From contig NZ_CP079107.1 of NCBI RefSeq assembly GCF_019285735.1, forward strand, positions 2,542,001 to 2,606,000: a DNA stretch of 64,000 nt. The letters are read 5' to 3'. The position numbers were made by a program, and so were the translations under genes. Below, piece after piece: positions 37,288 through 46,439 of the stretch (position 1 is its first letter; every line of letters begins with the position of its first letter). Source of the DNA: Paeniglutamicibacter sp. Y32M11 (lineage in GTDB: Bacteria; Actinomycetota; Actinomycetes; Actinomycetales; Micrococcaceae). Under the pieces are notes generated by a model. The model did not search any database, was not told the DNA's origin, and was given only the letters and a program-made list of their open reading frames with translations.

Positions 37288-38223
37288 CTAAAGCACTTCT
37301 ACTCTAACACCCGTTGGCGCTACCGATTCAATTTGGACACGCCAGTTGGGCCCGGAACGGTCTGCGGCAAACGCCGATACAACATCGGCCGCCGCACGGG
37401 CTTGCTGCTGCCCCGCGCACAAAATCATCACCGTGGGCCCGGCGCCGGAAACCACCGCGGCGTAACCGGCGGCACGCACGTGCTCGATGAGTTCGGCGCT
37501 GGGTGCCATGGCCGGCGCCCTAAAGCTCTGGTGCAGGAAATCCTGCGTACCAACCATCAGGGATGCGGGGTCGTGGGCCAGGGCGTGAATCAGCAACCCC
37601 ACCCGTCCCCCATTGGCCGCCGCCACCGCGTGCGGCACCGTGGCCGGCAACAACCCACGCGCGGCCTCGGTGGACAGTTCGATGTCGGGAATGGCGAGCA
37701 CCGGAACAATGTCCGGATGCAGTACACCCTGTACCGTGCCGAATCCGGAATCCGTGGTCCAGGAGAGCGTCAGCCCACCGTAGACGGCCGGTGCCACATT
37801 GTCCGGATGACCTTCCCAGCGCGAAGCGGCTTGGAAGATTTCTTCGGTGCCGCCACGGCTGGCGGCGGGAAGTAGGGCATCGGCGGCGGCCAACGCGCTG
37901 ACCATGGCCGCGGCGCTGGAGCCCATGCCACGACCATGCGGGATGTTGTTTCTCGCCTCAATGCGCAGACCCGCCGGCGTGAAGCCCAGTTCGGCCCAAC
38001 GCTCGAGGATCGTCTTGGCGATCAGGTGCGTTTCATCGGTGGGCAGGGTTTGCGAACCCTCCCCGGTGATGGCCACGTGGACGCCTGCTTCGTCCACGGT
38101 GTGCACCACCAGGGTGTCCCACACCGAAAGGGCAAGTCCTAACACGTCGAAGCCCGGGCCCAGATTGGCACTGGTGGCCGGTACGTGTACCGCAATCGAC
38201 TGTCCGGATTGGATCTGCGCCAT
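37288..38223 (-). CDS. thrB: Homoserine kinase
   Basis: 311 residues from the ATG at 38223 (MAQIQSGQSIAVHVPATSANLGPGFD). GHMP-family kinase that phosphorylates homoserine in threonine synthesis. The ATP-binding signature is IPHGRGMGSSAAAMVSAL, and the C-terminal motif is AVVSGAGPTVMIL. It ends the hom-thrC-thrB cluster, 40 bases after thrC, and is followed by the long rho leader. Confidence 0.96.
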   Translation of the reverse strand: MAQIQSGQSIAVHVPATSANLGPGFDVLGLALSVWDTLVVHTVDEAGVHVAITGEGSQTLPTDETHLIAKTILERWAELGFTPAGLRIEARNNIPHGRGMGSSAAAMVSALAAADALLPAASRGGTEEIFQAASRWEGHPDNVAPAVYGGLTLSWTTDSGFGTVQGVLHPDIVPVLAIPDIELSTEAARGLLPATVPHAVAAANGGRVGLLIHALAHDPASLMVGTQDFLHQSFRAPAMAPSAELIEHVRAAGYAAVVSGAGPTVMILCAGQQQARAAADVVSAFAADRSGPNWRVQIESVAPTGVRVEVL

Positions 38224-38263
38224 GGGGGTCTGTGTATTCCTTATTTCCGGTGTGGGTGAGTAC

Positions 38264-39364
38264 TTAGGACAGGCCGAGGGCCGAAGCCACCGAGACCACG
38301 TCAAACTCAACCTTGGTCGGCGTGACGGGCGAGCCGTCTTCGGTCTTCAGGGCCCAATCCGGGTCCTTGAGTCCATGACCCGTCACGGTGATGACGATCT
38401 TTTTGCCGGCCGGAACATTGCCCGCGGCGTGATGCTTGATGAGCCCGGCAACGCCAGCGGCGGAGCCCGGTTCCACAAAGACGCCTTCACGTGAGGAGAG
38501 CCAGCGGTGAGCCGCCAGAATCTGCTCGTCGGTCACCGAGTCGATGATGCCACCGGAGTCGTCGCGGGCCTCTTCGGCCTGCTTCCAGGAGGCGGGGTTA
38601 CCGATGCGGATCGCGGTGGCGATGGTGTCGGGTTCGGTGACCGGATGGCCCAAAACGATCGGTGCGGCACCGGCGGCCTGGAAGCCCCACATGATGGGGG
38701 TCTTGGTGGATACCGGTGCGAGCTTTTCGCCGGCCTGGTTGGTGTACTCGGCAGCGTACTCCTTGTAGCCCTTCCAGTAGGCGGTGATGTTTCCGGCGTT
38801 GCCCACGGGCAACACATGGTAATCCGGGGCATCGCCCAGGTAATCGACGACCTCAAAGGCACCGGTCTTCTGACCCTCAATGCGTGCCGGGTTCACCGAG
38901 TTCACCAGGAAGACCGGGTAGTTCTCGCTGAGCTTGCGGGCGACCTCGAGGCAGTTATCGAAGTTACCATCAACCTGAAGCAGTTCCGCGCCGTGGGCGA
39001 TTGCCTGGGAGAGCTTACCCATGGAAATCTTGCCGTCCGGGACCAACACCGCGCACTTGAGCCCGGCCTGGGTGGCGTAGGCGGCAGCGGAGGCCGAGGT
39101 GTTGCCCGTGGAGGCGCACACCACTGCCTTGGCTCCGGCGGCGACCGCTGCGGTCATCGCCATGGTCATGCCACGGTCCTTGAAGGACCCGGTCGGGTTC
39201 ATCCCCTCAACCTTGAGGTAGACCTCCGAGCCGGTGAGTTCGCTCAGGGCCGGGGCGAACACCAGCGGTGTACCGCCTTCACCCAAGGTGATGACCTTGG
39301 TGTTTTCGTCAACGGGCAGGCGATCGGCATATTCGCGGATGACTCCGCGCCACTGGTGGGCCAC
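38264..39364 (-). CDS. thrC: Threonine synthase
   Basis: 366 residues from a GTG that directly follows the hom stop (TAAGTG), with AAGGAA six bases upstream. This PLP enzyme converts O-phosphohomoserine to threonine. The PLP lysine is in [15 protein letters not shown], the cofactor phosphate loop in [13 protein letters not shown], and [15 protein letters not shown] matches the substrate loop. Length fits the short bacterial class. Confidence 0.97.
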   Translation of the reverse strand: MAHQWRGVIREYADRLPVDENTKVITLGEGGTPLVFAPALSELTGSEVYLKVEGMNPTGSFKDRGMTMAMTAAVAAGAKAVVCASTGNTSASAAAYATQAGLKCAVLVPDGKISMGKLSQAIAHGAELLQVDGNFDNCLEVARKLSENYPVFLVNSVNPARIEGQKTGAFEVVDYLGDAPDYHVLPVGNAGNITAYWKGYKEYAAEYTNQAGEKLAPVSTKTPIMWGFQAAGAAPIVLGHPVTEPDTIATAIRIGNPASWKQAEEARDDSGGIIDSVTDEQILAAHRWLSSREGVFVEPGSAAGVAGLIKHHAAGNVPAGKKIVITVTGHGLKDPDWALKTEDGSPVTPTKVEFDVVSVASALGLS

Positions 39365-40651
39365 TTAGTTTCCTTCAACTCGCAGGACGGATGTAACTTC
39401 TTGGACGGCATCCAACGATGCGACGGCGGCCACGGTAGCGGCCAACGCTGATTCGGTGGAGCGGTGGGTAACGATGCGCAGCATCGCCGATCCACCGTCG
39501 ACGCTATCGCTTCCACTTTGGCGCAGGGCCTCAATGGAGACGGAGTTCGCGGCGAAGATCGCAGCGATGGCTGCGAGCACACCGGATTCATCCGAGACGC
39601 GCAAACCGATCGCATAGCTGGTGGTGATCTGCTCAAAGGACAGCGCGGTGTTCGGCTGCTGAGCCGCCACGGCGGGCAGCGGACCTCCGGAGACCACGCG
39701 GCGGGCCACGGCGACGGTGTCGCCCATGACGGCCGAAGCGGTGGGAGCGCCACCGGCGCCGGCGCCGTAGAACATCAGCTCACCGGCATTTTCTGCCTCA
39801 ACAAACACCGCATTAAACGCACCGTGGACGGCTGCCAGCGGGTGGTTACGGCGCAATAGGGTCGGGTGCACACGCACACCAATGCCGTCCGCCGAGCGTT
39901 CGGCGATCGCCAGCAATTTGATGACCATGCCCGCGTCTTTCGCGGCAGTGACATCCGCGGCGGTGATCTTGGTGATGCCCTCGCAGTGAACATCGGCCAA
40001 GTCAAAGTCGGTGTGGAAGGCCAGCGAGGCAAGGATCGTGGCCTTCGCGGCCGCGTCGTGACCCTCAACGTCGGCCGTCGGGTCGGCCTCGGCATAACCC
40101 AGCGCCTGCGCCTGGGCGAGCACGTCGTCAAACGCGGCGCCGGTGGTGTCCATGGCGTCGAGGATGAAGTTCGTGGTGCCGTTGACGATGCCCATGATCT
40201 TGGTGATCCGGTCTCCGGAGAGCGAATCGGAGATCGGGCGAAGGATCGGGATGGCTCCGGCGACGGCAGCCTCGTAACGCAGCTGTGCACCGTGCTTGAT
40301 GGCCAGGGCGTTGAGTTCGGCACCGCGGGCCGCCAGCAGCGCCTTATTGCCGGTGATGACCGAGGCGCCGTTGGACAGGGCCCGGGCGATCAACTCGCCG
40401 GCGGGCTCTAGGCCGCCAAGCAACTCGATGACAATGTCTGCCCCATCAACGAGCGCCGGAGCGTCGGTGGTGAATAACGCGGTCGGAATCTGCGCATCGC
40501 GCTTGGTCTCCAGGTTGCGCACGGCAATACCGCTGAGTTCAAGATTTGCTCCGGCGCGATCGGCCAGCACCGGTGCATCGGCGAGCAGGATGCGAGCCAC
40601 TTCGGACCCAACATTGCCGCAGCCGAGCAGGGCCACCTTCAGTGTTTTCAC
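39365..40651 (-). CDS. hom: Homoserine dehydrogenase
   Basis: 428 residues. It reduces aspartate semialdehyde to homoserine, the branch to threonine and methionine. N-terminal Rossmann motif LLGCGNVGSEVARIL; catalytic-domain signature GIVNGTTNFILDAM and ADPTADVEGHDAAAK; a C-terminal ACT domain (YAIGLRVSDESGVLAAIAAI) implies allosteric feedback, probably by threonine. It starts eight bases after lysA. Confidence 0.97.
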   Translation of the reverse strand: MKTLKVALLGCGNVGSEVARILLADAPVLADRAGANLELSGIAVRNLETKRDAQIPTALFTTDAPALVDGADIVIELLGGLEPAGELIARALSNGASVITGNKALLAARGAELNALAIKHGAQLRYEAAVAGAIPILRPISDSLSGDRITKIMGIVNGTTNFILDAMDTTGAAFDDVLAQAQALGYAEADPTADVEGHDAAAKATILASLAFHTDFDLADVHCEGITKITAADVTAAKDAGMVIKLLAIAERSADGIGVRVHPTLLRRNHPLAAVHGAFNAVFVEAENAGELMFYGAGAGGAPTASAVMGDTVAVARRVVSGGPLPAVAAQQPNTALSFEQITTSYAIGLRVSDESGVLAAIAAIFAANSVSIEALRQSGSDSVDGGSAMLRIVTHRSTESALAATVAAVASLDAVQEVTSVLRVEGN

Positions 40652-40659
40652 GTGTTTTA

Positions 40660-42081
40660 CTATGCTCCCAAATCGCGGGCCAACAAGTCTGCTTCGGTTT
40701 CCCTGCGGATGATGGCGCGGGCGGCGCCATTGCGGACAGCCACCACGGCCGGACGACCCAGGTAGTTGTAATTGCTGGACAGTGCCCAGCAGTACGCCCC
40801 GGTTCCCGGAACGGCCAGAAGGTCGCCGGCTGCAACATCCTCGGGCAGGTAAACGTCCCGTACGACTATGTCACCGGACTCGCAGTGTTTACCAACCACA
40901 CGTGAAATAATCGGTTCACTTTCCGTCACACGGCTGGCCAGCACCGCCGTGTAATCGGCGTCATAAAGCACCGGGCGGGCGTTATCACTCATGCCGCCGT
41001 CCACCGAGACGTAGCGGCGCGGCGCTAAGCTGCCGTCCGCGGTTTCCACCTGGACGGACTTGCGCACACCTGCCTCGTAGAGGGTGAAGGTGGTGGGCCC
41101 GGCGATGGCGCGACCGGGTTCAATGGAGATGCGTGGCACCTTAAGTCCCAGCTCGGCCGCGGTGGCAGCAACCACCTCGGCCATGGCCGCCGCCAATACC
41201 GCCGGTTCACGCGGGGTGTCGGCCTCGGTGTAGGCGATGCCGTAGCCGCCACCCAAATCCAGCTCGGGCAGTTCGATGCCGTGCGCCGCCTTGATCCCGG
41301 CCATGAACGTCAGCATCTTCTGCGCAACCAGGGCGAAGCCTTCGGCCTCGAAGATCTGCGAGCCGATGTGGGCGTGCAGGCCCAGCAGGTTCAGCTCCGG
41401 GTGCTCCAGGGCAAAGTCGACGGCGGTCGTGGCCGGCGAGGCATCCTGACCGAGCTGCACCATCGAGAGGCCAAATTTCTGATCCTCATGCGCGGTTGCG
41501 ATGAATTCATGGGTGCTGGCGTGCACACCGGGGGTCAGGCGCAACATCACGTTGGCACGCTTGCCGGTTTCGCGGGCCAGCAGGGCGACGCGCTCCAGCT
41601 CATCGAGTGAGTCCACCACGATGCGGCCGAGGTCGTCTTCGAGCGCTGTACGAATCTCCGTCACGGACTTGTTGTTCCCGTGCAGCGACAGGTTGGCCGG
41701 TGGAACCTGCGCCACGCGGGCGACGGCCATTTCGCCACCGGAGCAGGTGTCCAGGCGCAGGCCCTCAGCGGTGACCCAGCGGGCCACCTCGGTGCTCAAA
41801 AACGCCTTGCCGGCGTAGTAGACATCCACTCCCCCGCAGATTGACTCGAAGGCAGCGTCAAAGGCTTCCTTGAAGCCGCGAGCCCGGGCGCGGAAGTCAT
41901 CCTCGTCCAGCACAAAGAGCGGAGTGCCGAACTCGCGAGCCAGATCGGAAACCTTGATGCCCTGAACGGCGAGCTCACCCCCCTCGGACCGGGCCACACC
42001 GGCTGCCCATTGAACGGAACGCAGGTCGTTAACATCGGCGGGCAGCGAAAGCCAAGCCGGTGCGAGGGGTGAAGAGGTCAT
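40660..42081 (-). CDS. lysA: Diaminopimelate decarboxylase
   Basis: 473 residues, PLP-dependent fold-type III enzyme for the last step of lysine synthesis. The PLP lysine is in VDVYYAGKAFLSTEVARW, the Gly-rich region is LDLGGGYGIAYTE, and the dimer-partner Cys motif is GKHCESGDIV. The N-terminal extension of ~35 residues is typical of actinobacteria. It follows argS by six bases. An AAGGA precedes the ATG. Confidence 0.96.
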   Translation of the reverse strand: MTSSPLAPAWLSLPADVNDLRSVQWAAGVARSEGGELAVQGIKVSDLAREFGTPLFVLDEDDFRARARGFKEAFDAAFESICGGVDVYYAGKAFLSTEVARWVTAEGLRLDTCSGGEMAVARVAQVPPANLSLHGNNKSVTEIRTALEDDLGRIVVDSLDELERVALLARETGKRANVMLRLTPGVHASTHEFIATAHEDQKFGLSMVQLGQDASPATTAVDFALEHPELNLLGLHAHIGSQIFEAEGFALVAQKMLTFMAGIKAAHGIELPELDLGGGYGIAYTEADTPREPAVLAAAMAEVVAATAAELGLKVPRISIEPGRAIAGPTTFTLYEAGVRKSVQVETADGSLAPRRYVSVDGGMSDNARPVLYDADYTAVLASRVTESEPIISRVVGKHCESGDIVVRDVYLPEDVAAGDLLAVPGTGAYCWALSSNYNYLGRPAVVAVRNGAARAIIRRETEADLLARDLGA

Positions 42082-42087
42082 CGTTCC

Positions 42088-43728
42088 TTACATCTTTTCC
42101 GGTGCGGATACGCCCAACAGGTCAAGCCCGTTGGCCAGGACTTGGGTGGTGGCGTCGTTGAGCCACAGGCGGGTTCCGTGGATCGGTTCCACGGCGCCCT
42201 CGCCCACGGGAGTGACACGGCAGGCTGCATACCAGGAGTGGTAGGCACCGGCCAGCATTTCGATGTGTCGTGCAATGCGGTGCGGTTCGCGGTGAGTGGC
42301 GGCCTTGGCAACAACCGAGGGGAACTGCCCCAGGGCTGCGAGCAGGTCATTCTCGGTTTCGTGGGTCAGCAGCGTCGCGTCGAAGTCGGTGCGCGTGACG
42401 CCCTTTTCCACGGCGTTTCGTGCCGCAGCGATGGAGCGTGCGTGCGCGTACTGGACGTAGAACACCGGGTTGTCGTTGGTGTTTTTCTTCAGCTGTTCCG
42501 GATCGATCGTCATCGGCGAATCGGCCGGGTAACGGCCCAGCGAGTAACGCAGGGCATCGGCACCGAGCCAATTAATCAGGTCGCGCAGCTCAATGATGTT
42601 TCCCGCACGCTTGGACAGACGGGCACCGTTGACGGAAATCAGCTGTCCGATCAGCACCTCGATGTTCTTGTCCTTGTCGTCCCCCGCGCAGGCGGCGATG
42701 GCCTTGAGGCGGTTGACGTAGCCGTGGTGATCGGCACCGAGCAGGTAGATCTTCTCGGGGAAACCACGATCCTTCTTCGAGAGGTAGTACGCGGCGTCTG
42801 CGGCAAAGTACGTCGGCTCGCCGTTGGCGCGGATCAGCACGCGGTCCTTGTCATCACCGAAGTCGGTGGTGCGCAGCCAGACGGCACCATCGGTGTCATC
42901 GATGTGACCCTGTTCGCGCAGGCGTTCCACGGCATTTTCTACGGCACCGCCGGCATGCAGCTCCTGCTCGGAGAAGAAGACGTCGAACTCGACGCCGAAG
43001 TCGTTCAGCGTCTCCTTGATGTCGGCCATCTGAGCGACGTACGCGGCTTGGCGCACGATCGGCAGGGCAGCTTCCTCGGTGAGCTGGCGAATGTCCGGGT
43101 GAGCGGAGGCTACGGTATCGGCCAGTTCCTTGATGTATTCACCCGGGTAGCCACCCTCCGGGACCGGCAGTCCGTGGAGGCGGTTGTAGACCGAACGGGC
43201 AAAGACGTTCATCTGGTTGCCGGCATCGTTGATGTAGTACTCGGAGGTGACGGACGCACCGCTGGCCTTGAGCACACGGGCGATCGAATCGCCGAGAGCT
43301 GCCCAGCGGGTGTGACCGATGTGCAGCGGGCCGGTGGGGTTCGCCGAGACGAATTCCATGTTGACGATGTGTCCGGCCAACGTGTCGTTGGTGCCGTACG
43401 CGGCGCCAGCCTCAACGATGGTCTTGGCCAGTTCACCCGCGGCGCCGGCCTCGAGGGTGATGTTCAGGAAGCCGGGTCCGGCGATCTCTACCTTGGAGAT
43501 CCCTTCGACTTGCGTCAGTCGATCAGCGAGGATCGAGGCGAAGTCGCGCGGGTTCATGCCCGCCTTCTTACCCAGCTGCAGGGCGATGTTGGTGGCCCAA
43601 TCCCCGTGTTCGCGACTCTTCGGTCGCTCCACACGCACTGCCTCGGGTACTTCAACGGAAATCTGGCCGGCGTCGAGGGCATCACGGAGGCAAGCGGAAA
43701 TGGCTGTGGAGAGTTCTTCAGGAGTCAC
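42088..43728 (-). CDS. argS: Arginyl-tRNA synthetase
   Basis: 546 residues, class I synthetase. The HIGH motif is in ANPTGPLHIGHTRWAALGD; the KMSKS region is degenerate (around ARLSKRAGN), as usual for ArgRS; the C-terminal anticodon-binding domain includes YVQYAHARSIAAARNA. It starts the argS-lysA-hom-thrC-thrB operon. TATCCT lies six bases before the GTG at 43728, predicting a leaderless mRNA. A tRNA-Arg gene lies divergently 191 bases away. Confidence 0.97.
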   Translation of the reverse strand: MTPEELSTAISACLRDALDAGQISVEVPEAVRVERPKSREHGDWATNIALQLGKKAGMNPRDFASILADRLTQVEGISKVEIAGPGFLNITLEAGAAGELAKTIVEAGAAYGTNDTLAGHIVNMEFVSANPTGPLHIGHTRWAALGDSIARVLKASGASVTSEYYINDAGNQMNVFARSVYNRLHGLPVPEGGYPGEYIKELADTVASAHPDIRQLTEEAALPIVRQAAYVAQMADIKETLNDFGVEFDVFFSEQELHAGGAVENAVERLREQGHIDDTDGAVWLRTTDFGDDKDRVLIRANGEPTYFAADAAYYLSKKDRGFPEKIYLLGADHHGYVNRLKAIAACAGDDKDKNIEVLIGQLISVNGARLSKRAGNIIELRDLINWLGADALRYSLGRYPADSPMTIDPEQLKKNTNDNPVFYVQYAHARSIAAARNAVEKGVTRTDFDATLLTHETENDLLAALGQFPSVVAKAATHREPHRIARHIEMLAGAYHSWYAACRVTPVGEGAVEPIHGTRLWLNDATTQVLANGLDLLGVSAPEKM

Positions 43729-43734
43729 TCTTCA

Positions 43735-43740
43735 AGGATA
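43735..43740 (-). promoter_or_regulatory. -10 element for leaderless argS operon
   Basis: TATCCT (minus strand), six bases before the GTG at 43728. Confidence 0.45.
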
Positions 43741-43919
43741 GCGGTGCCCGTGGGCGCCATCGGACGATATGACGTCGCGGTGTCGCACACATCAACGGCA
43801 CATTTGGTGGGCCGGACGGCTTCAGCGGAGAGTCGATTTGCGGTTCACCTGTTCACACCTGCTAAGCTCGTCTACGTTCCCAGCCGAAAACATTTTGTGA
43901 AACAGTATTTTCGGCACAA

Positions 43920-43995
43920 GCCCTCGTAGCTCAGGGGATAGAGCGTCCGCCTCCGGAGCGGAAGGTCGAAGGTTCGAATCCTTTCGAGGGCACCA
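43920..43995 (+). tRNA. tRNA-Arg (anticodon CCG)
   Basis: Full cloverleaf: acceptor GCCCTCG with CGAGGGC, D-arm GCTC/GAGC, anticodon stem TCCGC/GCGGA with loop CTCCGGA (anticodon CCG, reads CGG), T-arm GAAGG-TTCGAAT-CCTTT (one G-U pair), discriminator A and encoded CCA (43993-43995). It is followed at once by a perfect terminator. No integrase or repeat of the tRNA 3' end is seen nearby. Confidence 0.97.
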
Positions 43996-43999
43996 AAAG

Positions 44000-44046
44000 A
44001 AAAGCTCCTGTTGTTCCAGTTTTACTGGAACAACAGGAGCTTTTTT
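44000..44046 (+). terminator. Perfect 21-bp terminator of the tRNA gene
   Basis: 44000-44020 is the exact reverse complement of 44024-44044, with a three-base TTT loop, ending in a run of six T. The following bases to 44348 hold no gene I can support, only a short GACAC-GTT-GTGTC repeat at 44224-44236. Confidence 0.95.
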
Positions 44047-44348
44047 CATGATCACTCATAAGACCGGCATCCGGTTTGTCCTACATCTCGATGAGCTGAC
44101 CAACCGAGGCCGCCGCGGCGAATCGTTGATTCCAAATGGGGCGCTGAGGCTGTATGTGGCGGTGAAGCGGCCCCAGAACCAACACCAGCGCCTAGCATTG
44201 CTGTTCTTTTTTCGATATCACTGGACACGTTGTGTCGACTGGGGATCACGTTCGGCCTATGCGAAAACAATAACTATCGAGGTTGGGTAGAATTGACATA
44301 AATCCTCGTCATCATGGGGAATTATTTCTACCCCCGGCGGGAGTCATC

Positions 44349-45359
44349 ATGCGCGCCTCGGAAAACGACGCCTCGCAGCCCGTAGCCGATCTGTTGATAC
44401 ACGAGACCCGGACGCAGCCCTGGGACCCGGAACGAACGGCACTTTTACTTCCAAAGCCGGATCCCGAACCGCGGCGTAGACACCTCGTTGCCCGACGTGT
44501 TGCCAACACGTTCAAGACGCTGATCGCTATCTTGGTGATCACCGAGCTTGTAGCCGTCTCGTTCATCTGGTTCACGCCGCCCCGTACCTCGTTCATGCTG
44601 CAGAACCAGAGCGGGCCCATCGCTTATCAGTTTGTTTCCCTGGATCACATCAGCCGATACATGATCGCTGCCACCATCGCGCATGAAGATGAAGACCTCG
44701 GATCTCGCGCGGGGGCATTCAACTTCACCGAGTTCAAGGCCCGTGCGGTTGCACACATTGATGGTGGCGAAGACCCCAGCGGATCAACGATCCCGCAGCA
44801 GCTGGTCAAAAACATCTTTCTCTGGCCGGGCCAAAGTGGCTTCCGTAAGGGTCTGGAGGCCGTATTGGCCACGCAGTACAGCCTGACGCTTTCGGATCAA
44901 CGGATCATGGAGCTTTACCTGAACTACGCGCAGTTTGGCCCTCGTTTGTATGGGATCTGTGCTGCGTCTTGGTACTACTTCGGCACTCCCCCATATTTCA
45001 TGAATGAGTACCAGGCAGCCCAATTGATGGGTGTCCTACCGCTACCCAGCAGGGTTGAGCGTGCGCCGGGTGGCGGAATACTTCTGGATTCACGGGCTCA
45101 TCCTGGCGCGTGGAACCTGGTCAACGGGGCGGCCAATGTCCACGTTCCGCGACAAATTGCCGGTATGGGCGGCTGGAAATCGGCCGTTGGCACCATCGGA
45201 ATTTCTGACAGTGCCTCGGACTATGCCGATGAGCGGCTGCCCGGAGCCTCCGCGCACAACGTGGCCTGCACCAGTTATCCGGAAGACGTGGTGGACTTGC
45301 TGCGCGAACAAGGCGTCGAGTTCGACTCGCAGTCGATGAAGATCACCAAAGACCTGTAG
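44349..45359 (+). CDS. Stand-alone GT51 peptidoglycan transglycosylase (MtgA-like)
   Basis: 336 residues from the ATG at 44349, with GGGAG seven bases upstream. A cytoplasmic N-terminus of ~50 residues, one TM helix (TLIAILVITELVAVSFIWF), then a GT51 domain: AHEDEDLGSRAGAF (motif 1), GSTIPQQLVKNIFLWPG (motif 2), FRKGLEAVLATQYSLT (motif 3, second catalytic Glu) and MELYLNYAQFG (motif 4). No transpeptidase domain follows. In motif 1 the usual His and Asp after the catalytic ED are replaced by Arg and Phe, so activity should be checked. It would polymerise lipid II outside the membrane. Confidence 0.85.
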   Translation: MRASENDASQPVADLLIHETRTQPWDPERTALLLPKPDPEPRRRHLVARRVANTFKTLIAILVITELVAVSFIWFTPPRTSFMLQNQSGPIAYQFVSLDHISRYMIAATIAHEDEDLGSRAGAFNFTEFKARAVAHIDGGEDPSGSTIPQQLVKNIFLWPGQSGFRKGLEAVLATQYSLTLSDQRIMELYLNYAQFGPRLYGICAASWYYFGTPPYFMNEYQAAQLMGVLPLPSRVERAPGGGILLDSRAHPGAWNLVNGAANVHVPRQIAGMGGWKSAVGTIGISDSASDYADERLPGASAHNVACTSYPEDVVDLLREQGVEFDSQSMKITKDL

Positions 45360-45602
45360 CCGACTCAGATGGGTGCGACCCTGTTGAGGTGGCAAACCCT
45401 GCTGCGGCAGGGGAACCAGGAATTTTAGTGGTGCCTCTTGGCGGGCGACGTTTCACGGACATTCGCTGGCGCAGTTTTATGCCGACTCGCACAACCGCAC
45501 AAAATACCGGCGTTTCGGGGTCCGAAGCTCCCTCACGCACACCATCGGAGCGTCCCGATTCGAGTGAAATCATCAGAACAGGGGTACCGGAAAAATAAGA
45601 CA
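45360..45602. other. Intergenic region without a supported gene
   Basis: Between the transglycosylase stop and the two-component-system terminator I see only a small hairpin, CCCTGC-TGCG-GCAGGG at 45397-45412, a possible weak terminator. A short open frame at 45389-45598 has no ribosome-binding site or recognisable content. Confidence 0.5.
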
Positions 45603-45635
45603 GCCCCCGTGGTGACGGCGAATCTCCACGGGGGC
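45603..45635 (-). terminator. Candidate terminator of the two-component operon
   Basis: GCCCCCGTGG (45603-45612) pairs exactly with 45626-45635. On the minus strand TTTTT follows after seven bases. It lies 127 bases past the response-regulator stop. Confidence 0.5.
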
Positions 45636-45761
45636 CTAACCGCCGCTCCTTTGAGAAAAGGGGCATTGGCTTCCATGAACACTACAGCCATTGGGTCCAA
45701 GAGGCCGCATCGCAGCTAGGTGATCCGCACTACACTTCCCCCTGCGCCGAGGTGAACAGGA

Positions 45762-46439
45762 CTATCTGCCGATCCCGTTCTCGTAGGAATACACCACAAT
45801 CTGCACCCGATCCCTCAGCTCAAGCTTGCGCAGGATGGCCCCAATATGAGTTTTGACGGTTGATTCGCTCAGGAACAACCGGCCCGAGATCTCTTGATTT
45901 GTCAGGCCGAGTGCCACGGCCGCAAACACTTCGGTTTCGCGATCGGTGAGTGCGGCGAAATTCTCGGGTACTTCGCGTGCCGGTTCCGGCTCAGATTCCA
46001 GCAGTGCTGCAAGATTTTGTGGGGCGATGACGGAGCTTCCCGCATGCACGGCGCGAATGGACGCGCAGACAAACTCCGGAGTGCTGTCCTTGAGAATAAA
46101 TCCGCTGGCCCCGTGACGCACTGCGGTGGCCGCGTGCTTGTCCCAGTCGAAGGTGGTGAGCATGATGATCTTCGGAGCCCGGCCCGTCTTGGCCGGATCC
46201 GTTTCAAAGATTCGCCGCGTCGCTTCGACACCATCCATGGGCGTCATTTGCACATCCATCAGCACCACGTCGGGACGCGTAGCGGCCACGGTCCGGAGTG
46301 CCTCGGTGCCATCGGCTGCCTGGCCCACCACTTCCATATCAAGCTGTGCGCCCAAGATGATGGCAAGTCCGGAACGAAAAAGTTGTTGGTCATCGACCAA
46401 CACCACGCGGATCATGTTCTCGTTCAACGTCATACCCAT
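45762..46439 (-). CDS. NarL/LuxR-family response regulator
   Basis: 225 residues from the ATG at 46439 (or 223 from 46433, which overlaps the kinase stop as ATGA). The receiver domain has the acidic pair VLVDDQQLF, the phospho-acceptor Asp in VVLMDVQMTPMDG, and the Lys in GFILKDS. The C-terminal LuxR helix-turn-helix is LTDRETEVFAAVALGLTNQE through SESTVKTHIGAILRKL. It is translated together with the upstream kinase, its likely phosphodonor. Targets are unknown; the divergent M15 peptidase gene and the neighbouring transglycosylase are candidates only by position. Confidence 0.95.
   Translation of the reverse strand: MGMTLNENMIRVVLVDDQQLFRSGLAIILGAQLDMEVVGQAADGTEALRTVAATRPDVVLMDVQMTPMDGVEATRRIFETDPAKTGRAPKIIMLTTFDWDKHAATAVRHGASGFILKDSTPEFVCASIRAVHAGSSVIAPQNLAALLESEPEPAREVPENFAALTDRETEVFAAVALGLTNQEISGRLFLSESTVKTHIGAILRKLELRDRVQIVVYSYENGIGR

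Noticed and set aside
42142-43929. 595-codon plus-strand frame opposite argS
   Set aside because: Antisense shadow of a high-GC coding gene; it runs into the tRNA promoter region and has no recognisable domain.
43920-44046. tRNA gene as an integration site
   Set aside because: No integrase, no repeated tRNA 3' end and no mobile genes on either side; the adjacent long palindrome is simply its terminator.
45389-45598. Possible 69-codon gene after the transglycosylase
   Set aside because: No ribosome-binding site, no conserved-looking content, and it ends in the terminator of the opposite operon.
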